The notes under the pieces were generated by a model. It saw nothing but the letters and a program-made list of their open reading frames with translations, searched no databases and was not told the origin of the DNA. Position numbers and translations under genes: made by a program. Positions 18,459 through 27,919 of a DNA stretch of 64,000 nucleotides are shown one piece after another; within the stretch, counting starts at the first letter, position 1, and each line of letters opens with the position of its first letter. Origin of the DNA: Ignavibacterium sp. (GTDB lineage: Bacteria > Bacteroidota > Ignavibacteria > Ignavibacteriales > Ignavibacteriaceae); contig JAGXRK010000066.1 in NCBI GenBank assembly GCA_018335755.1, positions 33,867 through 97,866 on the forward strand, written 5' to 3'.

Positions 18459-20282
18459 TCAACGAAGAAGTATCATTTTTTTCGTATCTCTATATGAATC
18501 TATAGTTAACCTATAAAAATAAATGCCGGAAGTCAATTCTTTACCGTCAATTATTGAACTGAATTCAACCTCATAACTACCTGCATCTTTAAATTCATCA
18601 ACCAAGGTAGCAACCTCTCTACCCAGCACATCAAACACTTTAATCGTTTGCCAACTGCCTACTGGTGACTGCCAACTGATCTTAGTGCTTGGGTTGAATG
18701 GGTTGGGGTAGTTTTGGTGTAGCGAGAAAAGCTCAGGTATTCCCACCTCAACTTCTATCTCATTTGAATATTCAAATGTGCCGTTAAAATCTATTTGCTT
18801 TAACCTGTAAAAATATTTTCCCGGGGACACTTCTTCATCAATAAAAGAATAATGACTGATTTCTGTTGTTGTACCCTTGCCTTCAACAAAACCCAAAGTC
18901 TGCCAATAATCACCCAATTTACCTTTTCTTTCAATTGAAAAACCTCGATTGTTTAATTCTGTTGCTGTTATCCAATTAAGAGTAATACTATTTGTATGAA
19001 CTGATACTGTGAATGAAACGAGTTCAACTGGAATAGTTCCATCAAAAGTAAAGGTGAGTTTTATCAGGTTATCTGCATAGTAAGTTCCGGGTGGTAATGT
19101 GTAAACAATTTCACCGAATGCAAAAGTAGTATCAAAAGGAGACCAACCAAAAGGAACCCTCTTTCTTCCACTTAGAGTCAAAACTAAACCTTCCGGAAGA
19201 TAAAACGATAATGTAGTTACTGAATCTGCTTTTGGATAAACGAGTAAATAATAATTTTTTACACCTGTATAGAAGTGATATCCCGGGCGATAATCTATAT
19301 AAGAAAGAGAATTGTCTCCAAGTTTTAAGAATGCATCAAATTCACCTGTTAAAGGTGGAACTTGATTGGTTTCACCAAGAGAGGTATCGAGCCCGTTCGT
19401 AGCTCCCGGAAACATACCAGCAAGTAAATTTAAAGTATCACCAACAGAATTATTAATCTTTATGGGTAATTCAACAGGATGCATTGTTGGAGGATTATTA
19501 TCATAAATTAAAAAGGTTCCGTCGCTTGTATCAAAAACACAAGGATAATCGCCAATTCTAAATCTGATATTATTAGAGGCAACATTCGGTACTATCCAAC
19601 TATATGTGTTATTTAATGAACTGACTGTATCGATAATTATCCAATCATTACCATTATTGGTTGAATACTGAAGTAGAAATGAAGAGAGGAACCAAGGGAT
19701 ATTTACTGAATACTGCACTGAAACTGTTTGACCAGCCTGAAAAATCTCCCCGCCCGAAGGAGAATGCAAATAAACTTCAGGCCAGGTGAGCGGACCGTTA
19801 TAATAGACAACAACATTTATTCTATCAAGATTAGTGGGAACAAAAAACGAATCTGCACCAAATATTAAATCAAATGATTCAATGATTTCTCCCGAATATG
19901 CATTTATGAATATCAGATATATAACCTCAGATTGAGTCTCCCAATAAATGAACATATCATTAGTGTCGGATGGATAACTTAGGTTAATAGAATGTTCATA
20001 GACAAATGGCTGACCGCAACCAAATCTTATGTCTTTAATAGTTGTAATGTTAGTATCGGCAGGAAGTTTAAATCTTGCTCCAAAACTTCCCGACGGAACC
20101 TGTGGAATATTTTCTTCACCCAGCGCAGGGTCCAATCCATCAGTGCCATACGGATCATAACCAACAATAAGTGGTTGAATATTATCTGTTCCAGCTTTTA
20201 CATTTAAAATAAACTCAAGTTGTTGTGGAAAAATCAAATGCTGGATAAAAAATATGAAACAAAACGTAATTAAAAATTTCAT
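18459..20282 (-). CDS. Large T9SS-sorted secreted protein
   Basis: A protein of 607 residues from the ATG at 20282, which has AGGA about 8 bases upstream; an ATG five codons earlier lacks one. After the signal peptide come two repeated beta-sandwich segments with the shared FAGMFPGATNGLD/YDPYGTDGLD pattern. Next is the fibronectin-like IPVELVSFTV...LNWITATELNNRGF domain that often precedes sorting domains in this group, then QNYPNPFNPSTKISWQSP. It is probably a cell-surface or released protein; no catalytic motif is recognised. Confidence 0.82.
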   Translation of the reverse strand: MKFLITFCFIFFIQHLIFPQQLEFILNVKAGTDNIQPLIVGYDPYGTDGLDPALGEENIPQVPSGSFGARFKLPADTNITTIKDIRFGCGQPFVYEHSINLSYPSDTNDMFIYWETQSEVIYLIFINAYSGEIIESFDLIFGADSFFVPTNLDRINVVVYYNGPLTWPEVYLHSPSGGEIFQAGQTVSVQYSVNIPWFLSSFLLQYSTNNGNDWIIIDTVSSLNNTYSWIVPNVASNNIRFRIGDYPCVFDTSDGTFLIYDNNPPTMHPVELPIKINNSVGDTLNLLAGMFPGATNGLDTSLGETNQVPPLTGEFDAFLKLGDNSLSYIDYRPGYHFYTGVKNYYLLVYPKADSVTTLSFYLPEGLVLTLSGRKRVPFGWSPFDTTFAFGEIVYTLPPGTYYADNLIKLTFTFDGTIPVELVSFTVSVHTNSITLNWITATELNNRGFSIERKGKLGDYWQTLGFVEGKGTTTEISHYSFIDEEVSPGKYFYRLKQIDFNGTFEYSNEIEVEVGIPELFSLHQNYPNPFNPSTKISWQSPVGSWQTIKVFDVLGREVATLVDEFKDAGSYEVEFSSIIDGKELTSGIYFYRLTIDSYRDTKKMILLR

Positions 20283-20301
20283 CTTTATATTCCTCATAAT
20301 A

Positions 20302-22689
20302 TTATTTCGTCAGTATCATTTTTTTTGTTTCTATAAATGAACCAGCTTTCAACTGGTAATAATAAACTCCGCTTGCCAATCCAGCAGAATTAAAATCAAC
20401 TTCGTGATAACCTGCATTTCTAAACTCATCAACCAAGGTTGCAACCTCTCTACCCAGCACATCAAAAACTTTAATTGTTTGCCAACTGCTGACTGGCGAC
20501 TGCCAACTAATCTTGGTGCTTGGGTTGAAAGGGTTGGGGTAGTTTTGATGAAGTGCAAATGATAGTGGAGCAATGTCAACTTCAACAAGTTCTGAATATT
20601 CAAATTTGCCGTCAAAATCTATTTGTTTTAGTCTGTAATAAAGTTTTTGTGAATTGACTCCGAACAGATCATCAACGTACGAATATTCTTGCGGCTCTGC
20701 TGTTGTGCCATTTCCTTGTCTGAATCCAATTGTACGCCATTCTGTTTTATCAGAACTGCGTTCAATTTCAAATCCGTAGTTGTTAACCTCTGTAGCGGTT
20801 GACCAATTCAAACTAACACAATTAAAAGAGATGAATGCTGTAAATGAGGTTAATTCGACAGGAATAGTTAGATCTTTTTTATTTAGAATTACACCATATT
20901 CTCCAACAATTGTAATAGAAATCGCATCAATACCTGAACTTGCATAAATATCGTTATATGTTACTCTTGGCAATTGAATCCAGTTAGTTCCACCGTTAGA
21001 TGTGCTATACATAACACCTCCGTCTCCAGTTGCAATTCCATTATTCGCATCGAAAAAGGAGATGTTTAGTAGACAGCTATTATTTGCATATAATCGAGTT
21101 GACCAACTATCACCTCCATCTGTAGTTTTAATAATTACACTAACCGGAAATTCCCATCTCCAACCCCCCACAGCAAATCCATTATTGGAATCAGTGAAGA
21201 TCACATCATATAGTGTATAACCAGTTGGACTTGTTCGGGTATACCAATTTTGTCCACTGTCAGTAGTCTTTAAAATAGTTCCAGCTCCTCCTACAATTAT
21301 CCCATTATTATAATCTGTAAAGAAAACATCACTTAATCCATTGGTAGAGGGGCTTATCTGACTAAACCAATTTTGTCCACTATCGGTTGTTCTTTTGATT
21401 ATTCCATATTGACCAACAACTGTACCATTATTAATATCATTAAAAAAAACACTTGTTAATGAATTTGTTGTACCACTTAACTGACTTTCCCAAGATATTC
21501 CAGCATTCGTAGTTTTCAAAATTGTTCCGCTATCTCCTACTACAACCCCATTCTCTGAATCAATTAAATAGATATCGTGTAAGGTTCTACTCACACCACT
21601 ATTTTGAGTAATCCATAAATTTCCACTATCTGAAGTTTTTAGTATTGTGCCATTTTTACCAACGGCTATTCCATTATTCCCATCACAAAATGAAATTCCT
21701 AAAAATGTTTCTAATGTACCAACTACCTTATTGACCCAATATCCACCATTATTAGTAGTTCTTAAAATAACACTTCCTGTAAGCGATGCGGCATTTTCTT
21801 TGAAACCTACAATTATTGCATTATTTTCATTAGGACAGACAACAGATACCATTATATTGTTTCCTTGGTCTATTGTATTCCAATCTAATCCACCATTTGT
21901 TGTAGAGAAAATCTTACGATACCCAACAATAAAACCAGTGGATGTATCTATAAATGAAACCGAATTTAAATGGATGCCATTCAGATTGTCTAAAGGTATC
22001 CAGGTGCTACCAGCATCCGAAGTCCTCAATAAAGTTCCTTGATACCCAACGACAAAACCAATGTCCGGATTTATGAATGATATTCCCCTGAGTATTGTAC
22101 TTGTTCCACTTGTTATAATTTCCCAATTTTCTCCACCATTTGTCGTCCTTAATATTCCTCCATCCGAACCAACCGCTATCCAAGTATTATCATCAATAAA
22201 ACAAACACTATTTAGGTGTTGTGACGTTCCGCTAGATTGAGCAACCCAATTCTGTCCCCCGTTAGATGTTTTAAGTATTAGTCCATACCATCCTACGGCA
22301 ATTCCATTATTTAAATCTTTGAAAGACACCCCTAATAATGAATTTGTTGTTCCACTTGTCTGTGCATACCAGGTCAATCCACCATCTGTTGTTTTAAGAA
22401 TCAAACCACCAGAACCAACGGCATAACCAATATTGACATCTACAAAGGAAACTCCAATTAGATTTTCAAATGTTCCACTTTGTACAAGTAGCCAATTATC
22501 ACCACCATTAGTTGTCTTAATAATTGTACCAAACCAACCAACAGCAATTCCATTAATTGAATCACTGAATGATACTGAAAATAATGGGCTTCCTGTTGGT
22601 AATGGATTTTGCCAGAACCAGCCTTCCTGTGATTTTATGTTTTGTGCACAAGAAAAACTCAAAATGAATATTAAAAATAATTTTCTCAT
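20302..22689 (-). CDS. T9SS-sorted Ycf48-like beta-propeller protein
   Basis: A protein of 795 residues from the ATG at 22689; an earlier in-frame TTG at 22701 is less likely because the signal peptide MRKLFLIFILSFSCAQ begins at the ATG. The body is about 13 repeats of 40-45 residues with the pattern GTILKTTDGGxxWxxQxSGTTxxLxxVxFxDxNNGxAVG, as in Ycf48/photosystem II stability factors. A fibronectin-like IPVELTSFTAF domain and a T9SS tail follow. A smaller protein of the same architecture is encoded by an integron cassette at 60410-61942. Confidence 0.87.
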   Translation of the reverse strand: MRKLFLIFILSFSCAQNIKSQEGWFWQNPLPTGSPLFSVSFSDSINGIAVGWFGTIIKTTNGGDNWLLVQSGTFENLIGVSFVDVNIGYAVGSGGLILKTTDGGLTWYAQTSGTTNSLLGVSFKDLNNGIAVGWYGLILKTSNGGQNWVAQSSGTSQHLNSVCFIDDNTWIAVGSDGGILRTTNGGENWEIITSGTSTILRGISFINPDIGFVVGYQGTLLRTSDAGSTWIPLDNLNGIHLNSVSFIDTSTGFIVGYRKIFSTTNGGLDWNTIDQGNNIMVSVVCPNENNAIIVGFKENAASLTGSVILRTTNNGGYWVNKVVGTLETFLGISFCDGNNGIAVGKNGTILKTSDSGNLWITQNSGVSRTLHDIYLIDSENGVVVGDSGTILKTTNAGISWESQLSGTTNSLTSVFFNDINNGTVVGQYGIIKRTTDSGQNWFSQISPSTNGLSDVFFTDYNNGIIVGGAGTILKTTDSGQNWYTRTSPTGYTLYDVIFTDSNNGFAVGGWRWEFPVSVIIKTTDGGDSWSTRLYANNSCLLNISFFDANNGIATGDGGVMYSTSNGGTNWIQLPRVTYNDIYASSGIDAISITIVGEYGVILNKKDLTIPVELTSFTAFISFNCVSLNWSTATEVNNYGFEIERSSDKTEWRTIGFRQGNGTTAEPQEYSYVDDLFGVNSQKLYYRLKQIDFDGKFEYSELVEVDIAPLSFALHQNYPNPFNPSTKISWQSPVSSWQTIKVFDVLGREVATLVDEFRNAGYHEVDFNSAGLASGVYYYQLKAGSFIETKKMILTK

Positions 22690-22732
22690 CTGGGAAACCA
22701 ACTTAAAGTGAATAAAAGTTTTTTAATTTCGA

Positions 22733-24442
22733 CTACCTTAGTAATATCATTTTTTTTGTCTCAATATATGAACCAGCCTTTAACTGGTAATAATAAACTC
22801 CGCTTGCATACTGAAGACTGCCGATTGAAGACTGGAACTCCACTTCGTAATAACCTGCATCTCTATACTCATCAACCAGGGTTGCAACCTCTCTACCCAG
22901 CACATCAAACACTTTAATTGTTTGCCAACTGCCGACTGGCGACTGCCAACTGATCTTAGTGCTTGGGTTGAATGGGTTGGGGTAGTTTTGGAACAACTTA
23001 AAATCATCAGGAAGCATTAACTTATCATCATCAACTGATACAAGTGTGTTTTCAAAATTGGATTGATAAAATTCACTTGCGTATTGTGAAAACAACTTAC
23101 CTTTAGTTACTGAATTTTTTTCATCAGTTCCGTGTCCTATTGTGTATCCTATTATTATCGTTACCGGTTCATTTTCAAGCAACGTGAAATGACCGGTATT
23201 AACTATCATTCTTTGGTCAGTTGGTCTGGTATTGATCCACCCAATATTGGATTCCGGATCACCTGAGTACCAGTAAAGCGGATTAACTTCACTGCAGTTT
23301 ACTCCGCCTCTAACCTGTCCAAGTATCCATGTACAGGGATTTATATATCCGCCTTGCCTATGCTGACCTAACATATAGTTACGCGCCTCCTGCATTGTGT
23401 TCGGATCCCCAAGTGTAGGATCACTGGCTTGATAGTGCACAAACGAAGTTAATTTCTGATTCCTGGCTCCGGGATAAGTTTCAATTCCTCTCAGCGGTCC
23501 ATTGTTGTTATAGGCTGTATCTAACGGTGTATCAATTCCTTCATCGTAAATACCATTTGCATTAACATCAATAAAAGTTTCACCTGGAATATAAGCTACT
23601 GGTCCTTGCAGTATATTTATGAAAAATGCAGGTGGATCATTGCCAAAAGCGGCATCGGCACTATCATTATAAAGATATCCTGAATTGCTTAAAGTATCAG
23701 CACCTACCAGATCGTCTACATGATCGCCAAGATCTGCATCAGCCCATGCTGCAAAATACACAGAATCGAGAACCGGATAGAGTGCTCCGGTATTTAATAT
23801 TTCATACCTGATAAAAATCATATTCTCCAATACACCAGATGTACCTGAGCGAAATCCGAAAACACTTTGTCTTATTTCAATACCTACAGGTTCGGCGTCA
23901 ACAAATCTTAATCGGGGTGTTACACCATCATTATAAACAGACCAGGCTAATTCATCTCCAATAAGATCGGGTCTGTCTTCATCAGGATCCCATACTCCAT
24001 TGTTGTTTTTATCAACAGGATTATATATTCCGTCACCGTCCCCATCGTAAAATTTAGCGCCAAGTTCAACTGCAAAAACCCATTCCTGCCAGCTTGGTCC
24101 GAAATGAGGATCAGTTTTTTTGACTACATATACTTTGTGTCTGGGATCAAACTGATTTGATCCGAACGGACCCGGTAAATGGTTTTCAATTAAACTGGCT
24201 GTTGCCTGTCCATTTGCCCAAAGAGTATCAGAATTATAACCGGAGATCAAAAAACCGCCTGAAAAAAGAAAGCCTATTCCATTGTATCTGCCTAACGATC
24301 CGTCAGGCGGGACATTAACAGCTCCCAATACGCCTTTATTGTTAATGGGCATATTGATTTTGTTAATGAAAAATCTGTAATCGGATTGTGAGTATGTAAA
24401 TCCGGTGATGATCATAATTGATAGAAGTATTATTCGTTTCAT
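22733..24442 (-). CDS. T9SS-sorted secreted protein with Asp-rich calcium-type loops
   Basis: A protein of 569 residues from the ATG at 24442, with GGA upstream (an ATG at 24454 is the alternative). It has signal peptide MKRIILLSIMIITGFTYS. The body contains FYDGDGDGIYNPVDKNNNG and DVNANGIYDEGIDTP, Asp/Asn-rich loops of the kind that bind calcium, and a long conserved region typical of large secreted Ignavibacteria proteins. The T9SS domain has a variant loop QSSIGSLQYAS encoded by a short GAAGACTG repeat (22813-22834). Function is unknown. Confidence 0.8.
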   Translation of the reverse strand: MKRIILLSIMIITGFTYSQSDYRFFINKINMPINNKGVLGAVNVPPDGSLGRYNGIGFLFSGGFLISGYNSDTLWANGQATASLIENHLPGPFGSNQFDPRHKVYVVKKTDPHFGPSWQEWVFAVELGAKFYDGDGDGIYNPVDKNNNGVWDPDEDRPDLIGDELAWSVYNDGVTPRLRFVDAEPVGIEIRQSVFGFRSGTSGVLENMIFIRYEILNTGALYPVLDSVYFAAWADADLGDHVDDLVGADTLSNSGYLYNDSADAAFGNDPPAFFINILQGPVAYIPGETFIDVNANGIYDEGIDTPLDTAYNNNGPLRGIETYPGARNQKLTSFVHYQASDPTLGDPNTMQEARNYMLGQHRQGGYINPCTWILGQVRGGVNCSEVNPLYWYSGDPESNIGWINTRPTDQRMIVNTGHFTLLENEPVTIIIGYTIGHGTDEKNSVTKGKLFSQYASEFYQSNFENTLVSVDDDKLMLPDDFKLFQNYPNPFNPSTKISWQSPVGSWQTIKVFDVLGREVATLVDEYRDAGYYEVEFQSSIGSLQYASGVYYYQLKAGSYIETKKMILLR

Positions 24443-24972
24443 GATATATTCCATGATTTAATAAGTAAATTTTCTTTAGTTAATAATTCGAAGTTATGAT
24501 TCCAGATTAGGCGTGCAGAATGAGGGAAAATGGATGTAAAGCAGCTAAGAAACAAATTGCTGGTGTTGTTACCGGATAACGAGAAAACTAAAATGAATCT
24601 CATAATTGTCCCGGATTAAATGAAAGATAAAATCTGCAATAAATGTAAATAATCGAATGGATTATGTCAACAAACTTTATTAGTCTATTTTTATTTGTGC
24701 ATAGATAATATTTCACAATCAGCAAATAGAAATTTTGCTTTTTAGATTCAGTAAAGCACTTTTTTATGAATTGGAAAAACTTCATAAAAAGGGAGAACTT
24801 TAGGTATGCTTAAAGAAAGGAAAACTCTCTTCGACTCGCTGTGAAATTAAAACCGAAGTTGTAATAAATGATTTGTAATTAAAACTACTACAAAGTTTTT
24901 TTGTATTTATAAGTCATTCATTAGTAAGTTTTCAGGAAAGATTTTTATAAATAATCAGAGGAGGTTTGCTAA
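24443..24972. other. 530-bp intergenic region before pntAA
   Basis: This is an AT-rich divergent spacer without a convincing gene; a 61-codon frame on the minus strand has no signal or ribosome site. It holds a perfect 10-bp inverted repeat, TTTTTATGAA (24761-24770) and TTCATAAAAA (24781-24790). The pntAA ribosome site AGAGGAGG is at 24958-24965. Confidence 0.6.
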
Positions 24973-26100
24973 GTGATTGTCTCCATCCCAAAAGAAATTT
25001 TCCCCGGAGAAAATCGTGTTGCGTGCGTTCCGGATGTAGCATCTAAATTGATCAAAGCCGGTTACCAGGTTCAGATTGAAAAAGATGCAGGATTGAACGC
25101 CGGATTTACAAATGAACAATACGAAAAAGCCGGTGCGAAAGTACTTGATAATGTTGATCAGCTATACAGCAATGCTGATCTGGTTCTTAAAGTTCAAAAG
25201 CCTTCTAATGATGAAATAAAGAAGCTCAAAAAAGGTACACTCCTTATATCCTTCATTTATGCACTTCACTATCCTGAAATTGCAAAAACCTGTGCAGAAA
25301 ACGGAATTGATCTTATAGCAATGGAAATGGTTCCGCGTACAACTTTAGCGCAGAAAATGGATGCTTTAAGTTCACAAATGAATCTTGCCGGATATAAAAG
25401 TGTAATTCTTGCAGCTAATCATCTTGGAAAAATATTCCCGCTTATGATGACTGCAGCCGGAACAATCTCTCCCGCAAAGGTAGTGATTATGGGTGCGGGT
25501 GTTGCAGGTTTGCAGGCACTTGGAACAGCAAAACGTCTCGGTGCTGTTGTGGAAGTTTCTGATATCCGTTCTGCCGTAAAAGAAGAAGTTCAAAGTCTCG
25601 GCGGAAAATTCATTGAAGTTGAAACTACCGAAAATATGCAGGATGAAGGAGGCTACGCAAAAGAAGCTTCTGAGGAATTTCTGAAAAAGCAAAAGGAATT
25701 AATTTTTAAACATATAACAGAAGCAGATATTGTTATCACAACTGCTCTGGTTCCGGGTAAAAAAGCTCCTGTGCTTGTAACAGAAGCAATGGTAAAAAAT
25801 ATGAAACCGGGCAGTGTTGTTCTTGATATGGCAGTTGAGTTTGGCGGTAATTGTGAGATAAGTGAAAAAGGCAAAACAGTTAAGAAACACAATGTTACTA
25901 TTATTGGTGAACCGAATCTGCCAAGCATGGTTTCAACACACGCAAGTGAAATGTACTCAAAAAATATTCTTAGTTTAATTCAGCATTTCAGCAAAGATGG
26001 TAAACTTGAGTTAAAAGCTGAGGACGAGATAGTAAAAGGATGCTTGCTAACGAGAAACGGTGAAGTTATAAACGACAGAATTAAAGAATTGCTTAAATAG
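24973..26100 (+). CDS. pntAA: NAD(P) transhydrogenase subunit alpha part 1
   Basis: A 375-residue domain-I subunit, homologous to alanine dehydrogenase/PntA N-termini: MIVSIPKEIFPGENRVACVPD, the Rossmann loop VIMGAGVAGLQALGTAKRLGA and KPGSVVLDMAVEFGGN. It binds NAD(H). The start is GTG at 24973 behind a strong AGAGGAGG site. With PntAB and PntB it forms the three-polypeptide transhydrogenase that couples hydride transfer between NADH and NADP+ to proton flow. The operon is compact (13- and 9-base gaps) and ends at a strong terminator. Confidence 0.95.
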   Translation: MIVSIPKEIFPGENRVACVPDVASKLIKAGYQVQIEKDAGLNAGFTNEQYEKAGAKVLDNVDQLYSNADLVLKVQKPSNDEIKKLKKGTLLISFIYALHYPEIAKTCAENGIDLIAMEMVPRTTLAQKMDALSSQMNLAGYKSVILAANHLGKIFPLMMTAAGTISPAKVVIMGAGVAGLQALGTAKRLGAVVEVSDIRSAVKEEVQSLGGKFIEVETTENMQDEGGYAKEASEEFLKKQKELIFKHITEADIVITTALVPGKKAPVLVTEAMVKNMKPGSVVLDMAVEFGGNCEISEKGKTVKKHNVTIIGEPNLPSMVSTHASEMYSKNILSLIQHFSKDGKLELKAEDEIVKGCLLTRNGEVINDRIKELLK

Positions 26101-26113
26101 AAAGGAATTATAG

Positions 26114-26398
26114 ATGGAAGGTTTAGACCTCTTAATGCATATTTACGTTTTCGTGCTCGCAATTTTTGTCGGGTTCGAACTTATAACTAAAGTACCGCCC
26201 ACATTGCATACACCGCTTATGTCAGGTTCAAATGCAATATCGGGAATTACAATTGTTGGTGCATTGTTAAGTGCCGGACTGGGAGAAGTAAACATTAGTA
26301 CCATACTAGGGACAATTGCAATTGTTTTTGCAATGATAAATGTTGTCGGGGGTTTTCTGGTTACCGATAGAATGTTAAAAATGTTTAAGAAGAAATAG
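26114..26398 (+). CDS. pntAB: NAD(P) transhydrogenase subunit alpha part 2
   Basis: A 94-residue membrane subunit with three predicted helices: IYVFVLAIFVGFELI, NAISGITIVGALLSAG and IAIVFAMINVVGGFLV. It contains the VPPTLHTPLMSGSNAISG segment conserved in PntAB. It supplies part of the proton channel (domain II). It lies between pntAA and pntB, and its separate coding matches the three-subunit form of many alphaproteobacteria and Bacteroidota. Confidence 0.94.
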   Translation: MEGLDLLMHIYVFVLAIFVGFELITKVPPTLHTPLMSGSNAISGITIVGALLSAGLGEVNISTILGTIAIVFAMINVVGGFLVTDRMLKMFKKK

Positions 26399-26407
26399 GA
26401 GTGAAAA

Positions 26408-27799
26408 ATGGAAATTGTATCTTATCTTATTTACCTTGTCGCTTCTGTTTGCTTCATATTTGGAATTAAAAAATTAAGTTCTCCCAAAACAGCCAGACAG
26501 GGCAATCAGCTATCTGCTCTTGGAATGCTGCTGGCAATTGTGGTTACTTTAATTGATCAGAGAATCATCAGTTATGAACTAATTATTCTGGGTGCAATAG
26601 TTGGTTCGGCAATAGGTGCTGTTTTTGCACTTAAAGTGCAGATGACAGGAATGCCGCAAATGGTTGGCTTGCTTAACGGATTTGGCGGCGGTGCTTCAGC
26701 GCTTGTAGCTTTTGCAGAGTATGACAGATTATTCCTTGGCTCCGGTGAGTTTGAAATATCTACAACTGCCACCATAGTATTAAGTATTCTGATAGGATCA
26801 GTAACCTTTACGGGTTCATTGATCGCGTTTGGAAAACTTCAGGGAATAGTTACCGGAAAAGTAGTTAAGTATCCGCTTCAGCATCCGCTAAATGCATTTC
26901 TGTTGCTTGCTGTTTTTGCTGCAGGAGTTTTCGTGGTAATTAATCCATCTGAAATTGAAATTATACTCGGTATTATAGCAGTTTCATTGCTGCTGGGTGT
27001 TCTACTTGTATTGCCGATTGGCGGTGCAGATATGCCCGTTGCTATTTCATTACTCAATTCATATTCCGGAATTGCAGCATCAATGACAGGATTTGTACTT
27101 GCAAACAATATGCTGATAATTGCCGGTGCGCTTGTTGGTGCTTCAGGATTAATTCTTACAATGATTATGTGCCGCGGTATGAACAGATCATTGATGAATG
27201 TTGTTCTTGGAGGTTGGGCAAGTGCCGGTTCGGAAGGTCCTGCACCAGCTGGTTCATCACCAAAAGGTCAGGTTAAATCTGTTGACGCAGAAGAACTTGC
27301 AATGCTTCTTGATTCTGTAAGTAGTGTAGTTTTTGTTCCAGGTTACGGAATGGCTGTTGCACAAGCTCAACATGCGGTAAGGGACTTAATGAATGCTCTT
27401 GAGAAAAAAGGTATAAAAGTTCGTTTTGCTATTCATCCTGTTGCCGGAAGAATGCCCGGTCATATGAACGTACTTTTAGCAGAAGCACAGGTTGAATATG
27501 ATAAACTTCTTGCTATGGAAGATATAAATGATGACTTCCCGAACACTGATGTAGCAATTATCATCGGGGCTAATGATGTTGTTAATCCTGCTGCTAGACA
27601 CGATACTTCAAGTCCGATTTACGGAATGCCGATTCTTAATGTTGATTATGCGAAAACAGTAGTCATAAACAAACGATCACTAAATGTTGGTTATGCAGGA
27701 ATTGATAATGAATTATTCTTCTATCCTAACGCATTGATGTACTTCGGTGATGCTAAAGATGCGATGGTTAAATTGACAAATGAATTGAAGCAGATGTGA
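26408..27799 (+). CDS. pntB: NAD(P) transhydrogenase subunit beta
   Basis: A 463-residue subunit. The N-terminal half is a series of membrane helices; the C-terminal NADP(H)-binding domain III has VPGYGMAVAQAQHAVRDL, RFAIHPVAGRMPGHMNVLLAEA and IIIGANDVVNPAA, all diagnostic. It forms the NADP-binding side of the proton-translocating transhydrogenase and probably supplies NADPH. It is the last gene of the pnt operon; a hairpin terminator follows 34 bases after its stop. Confidence 0.96.
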   Translation: MEIVSYLIYLVASVCFIFGIKKLSSPKTARQGNQLSALGMLLAIVVTLIDQRIISYELIILGAIVGSAIGAVFALKVQMTGMPQMVGLLNGFGGGASALVAFAEYDRLFLGSGEFEISTTATIVLSILIGSVTFTGSLIAFGKLQGIVTGKVVKYPLQHPLNAFLLLAVFAAGVFVVINPSEIEIILGIIAVSLLLGVLLVLPIGGADMPVAISLLNSYSGIAASMTGFVLANNMLIIAGALVGASGLILTMIMCRGMNRSLMNVVLGGWASAGSEGPAPAGSSPKGQVKSVDAEELAMLLDSVSSVVFVPGYGMAVAQAQHAVRDLMNALEKKGIKVRFAIHPVAGRMPGHMNVLLAEAQVEYDKLLAMEDINDDFPNTDVAIIIGANDVVNPAARHDTSSPIYGMPILNVDYAKTVVINKRSLNVGYAGIDNELFFYPNALMYFGDAKDAMVKLTNELKQM

Positions 27800-27833
27800 T
27801 AATTATTCTTCAGGATTATTTTAATTATCATTC

Positions 27834-27868
27834 GACCCCTGTCTACCGTAGCAGGGGTCTTTATTTTT
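27834..27868 (+). terminator. Rho-independent terminator of the pnt operon
   Basis: Perfect 8-bp arms GACCCCTG and CAGGGGTC enclose a 10-base loop (itself partly complementary) and are followed by TTTATTTTT. Confidence 0.88.
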
Positions 27869-27919
27869 GAACTGAATTCAAAATTATTCAGTTTACATTT
27901 GAAAAAGTGAGTAACTGAT

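Larger units (their letters stand above)
15471..22991 (-). repeat. Five near-identical copies of T9SS sorting-domain DNA
   Basis: About 133-bp segments within five consecutive cargo genes lie at roughly 15471-15609, 16819-16963, 18587-18719, 20415-20548 and 22859-22991. All encode the stretch from YPNPFNPSTKISWQSPVGS to VATLVDE. Between the third and fifth copies I count 8 differences in 133 bases. The gene bodies are unrelated, so this is conversion or modular shuffling of the 3' ends. Confidence 0.8.

Noticed and set aside
24600..24785. A 61-codon minus-strand frame in the pntAA upstream gap
   Set aside because: Low-complexity, Tyr/Ile-rich composition typical of AT-rich spacer, no ribosome site, no recognisable motif.
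26170..26185. GGTTCGAAC as a tRNA T-loop
   Set aside because: It lies inside pntAB, and no cloverleaf arms can be formed around it.
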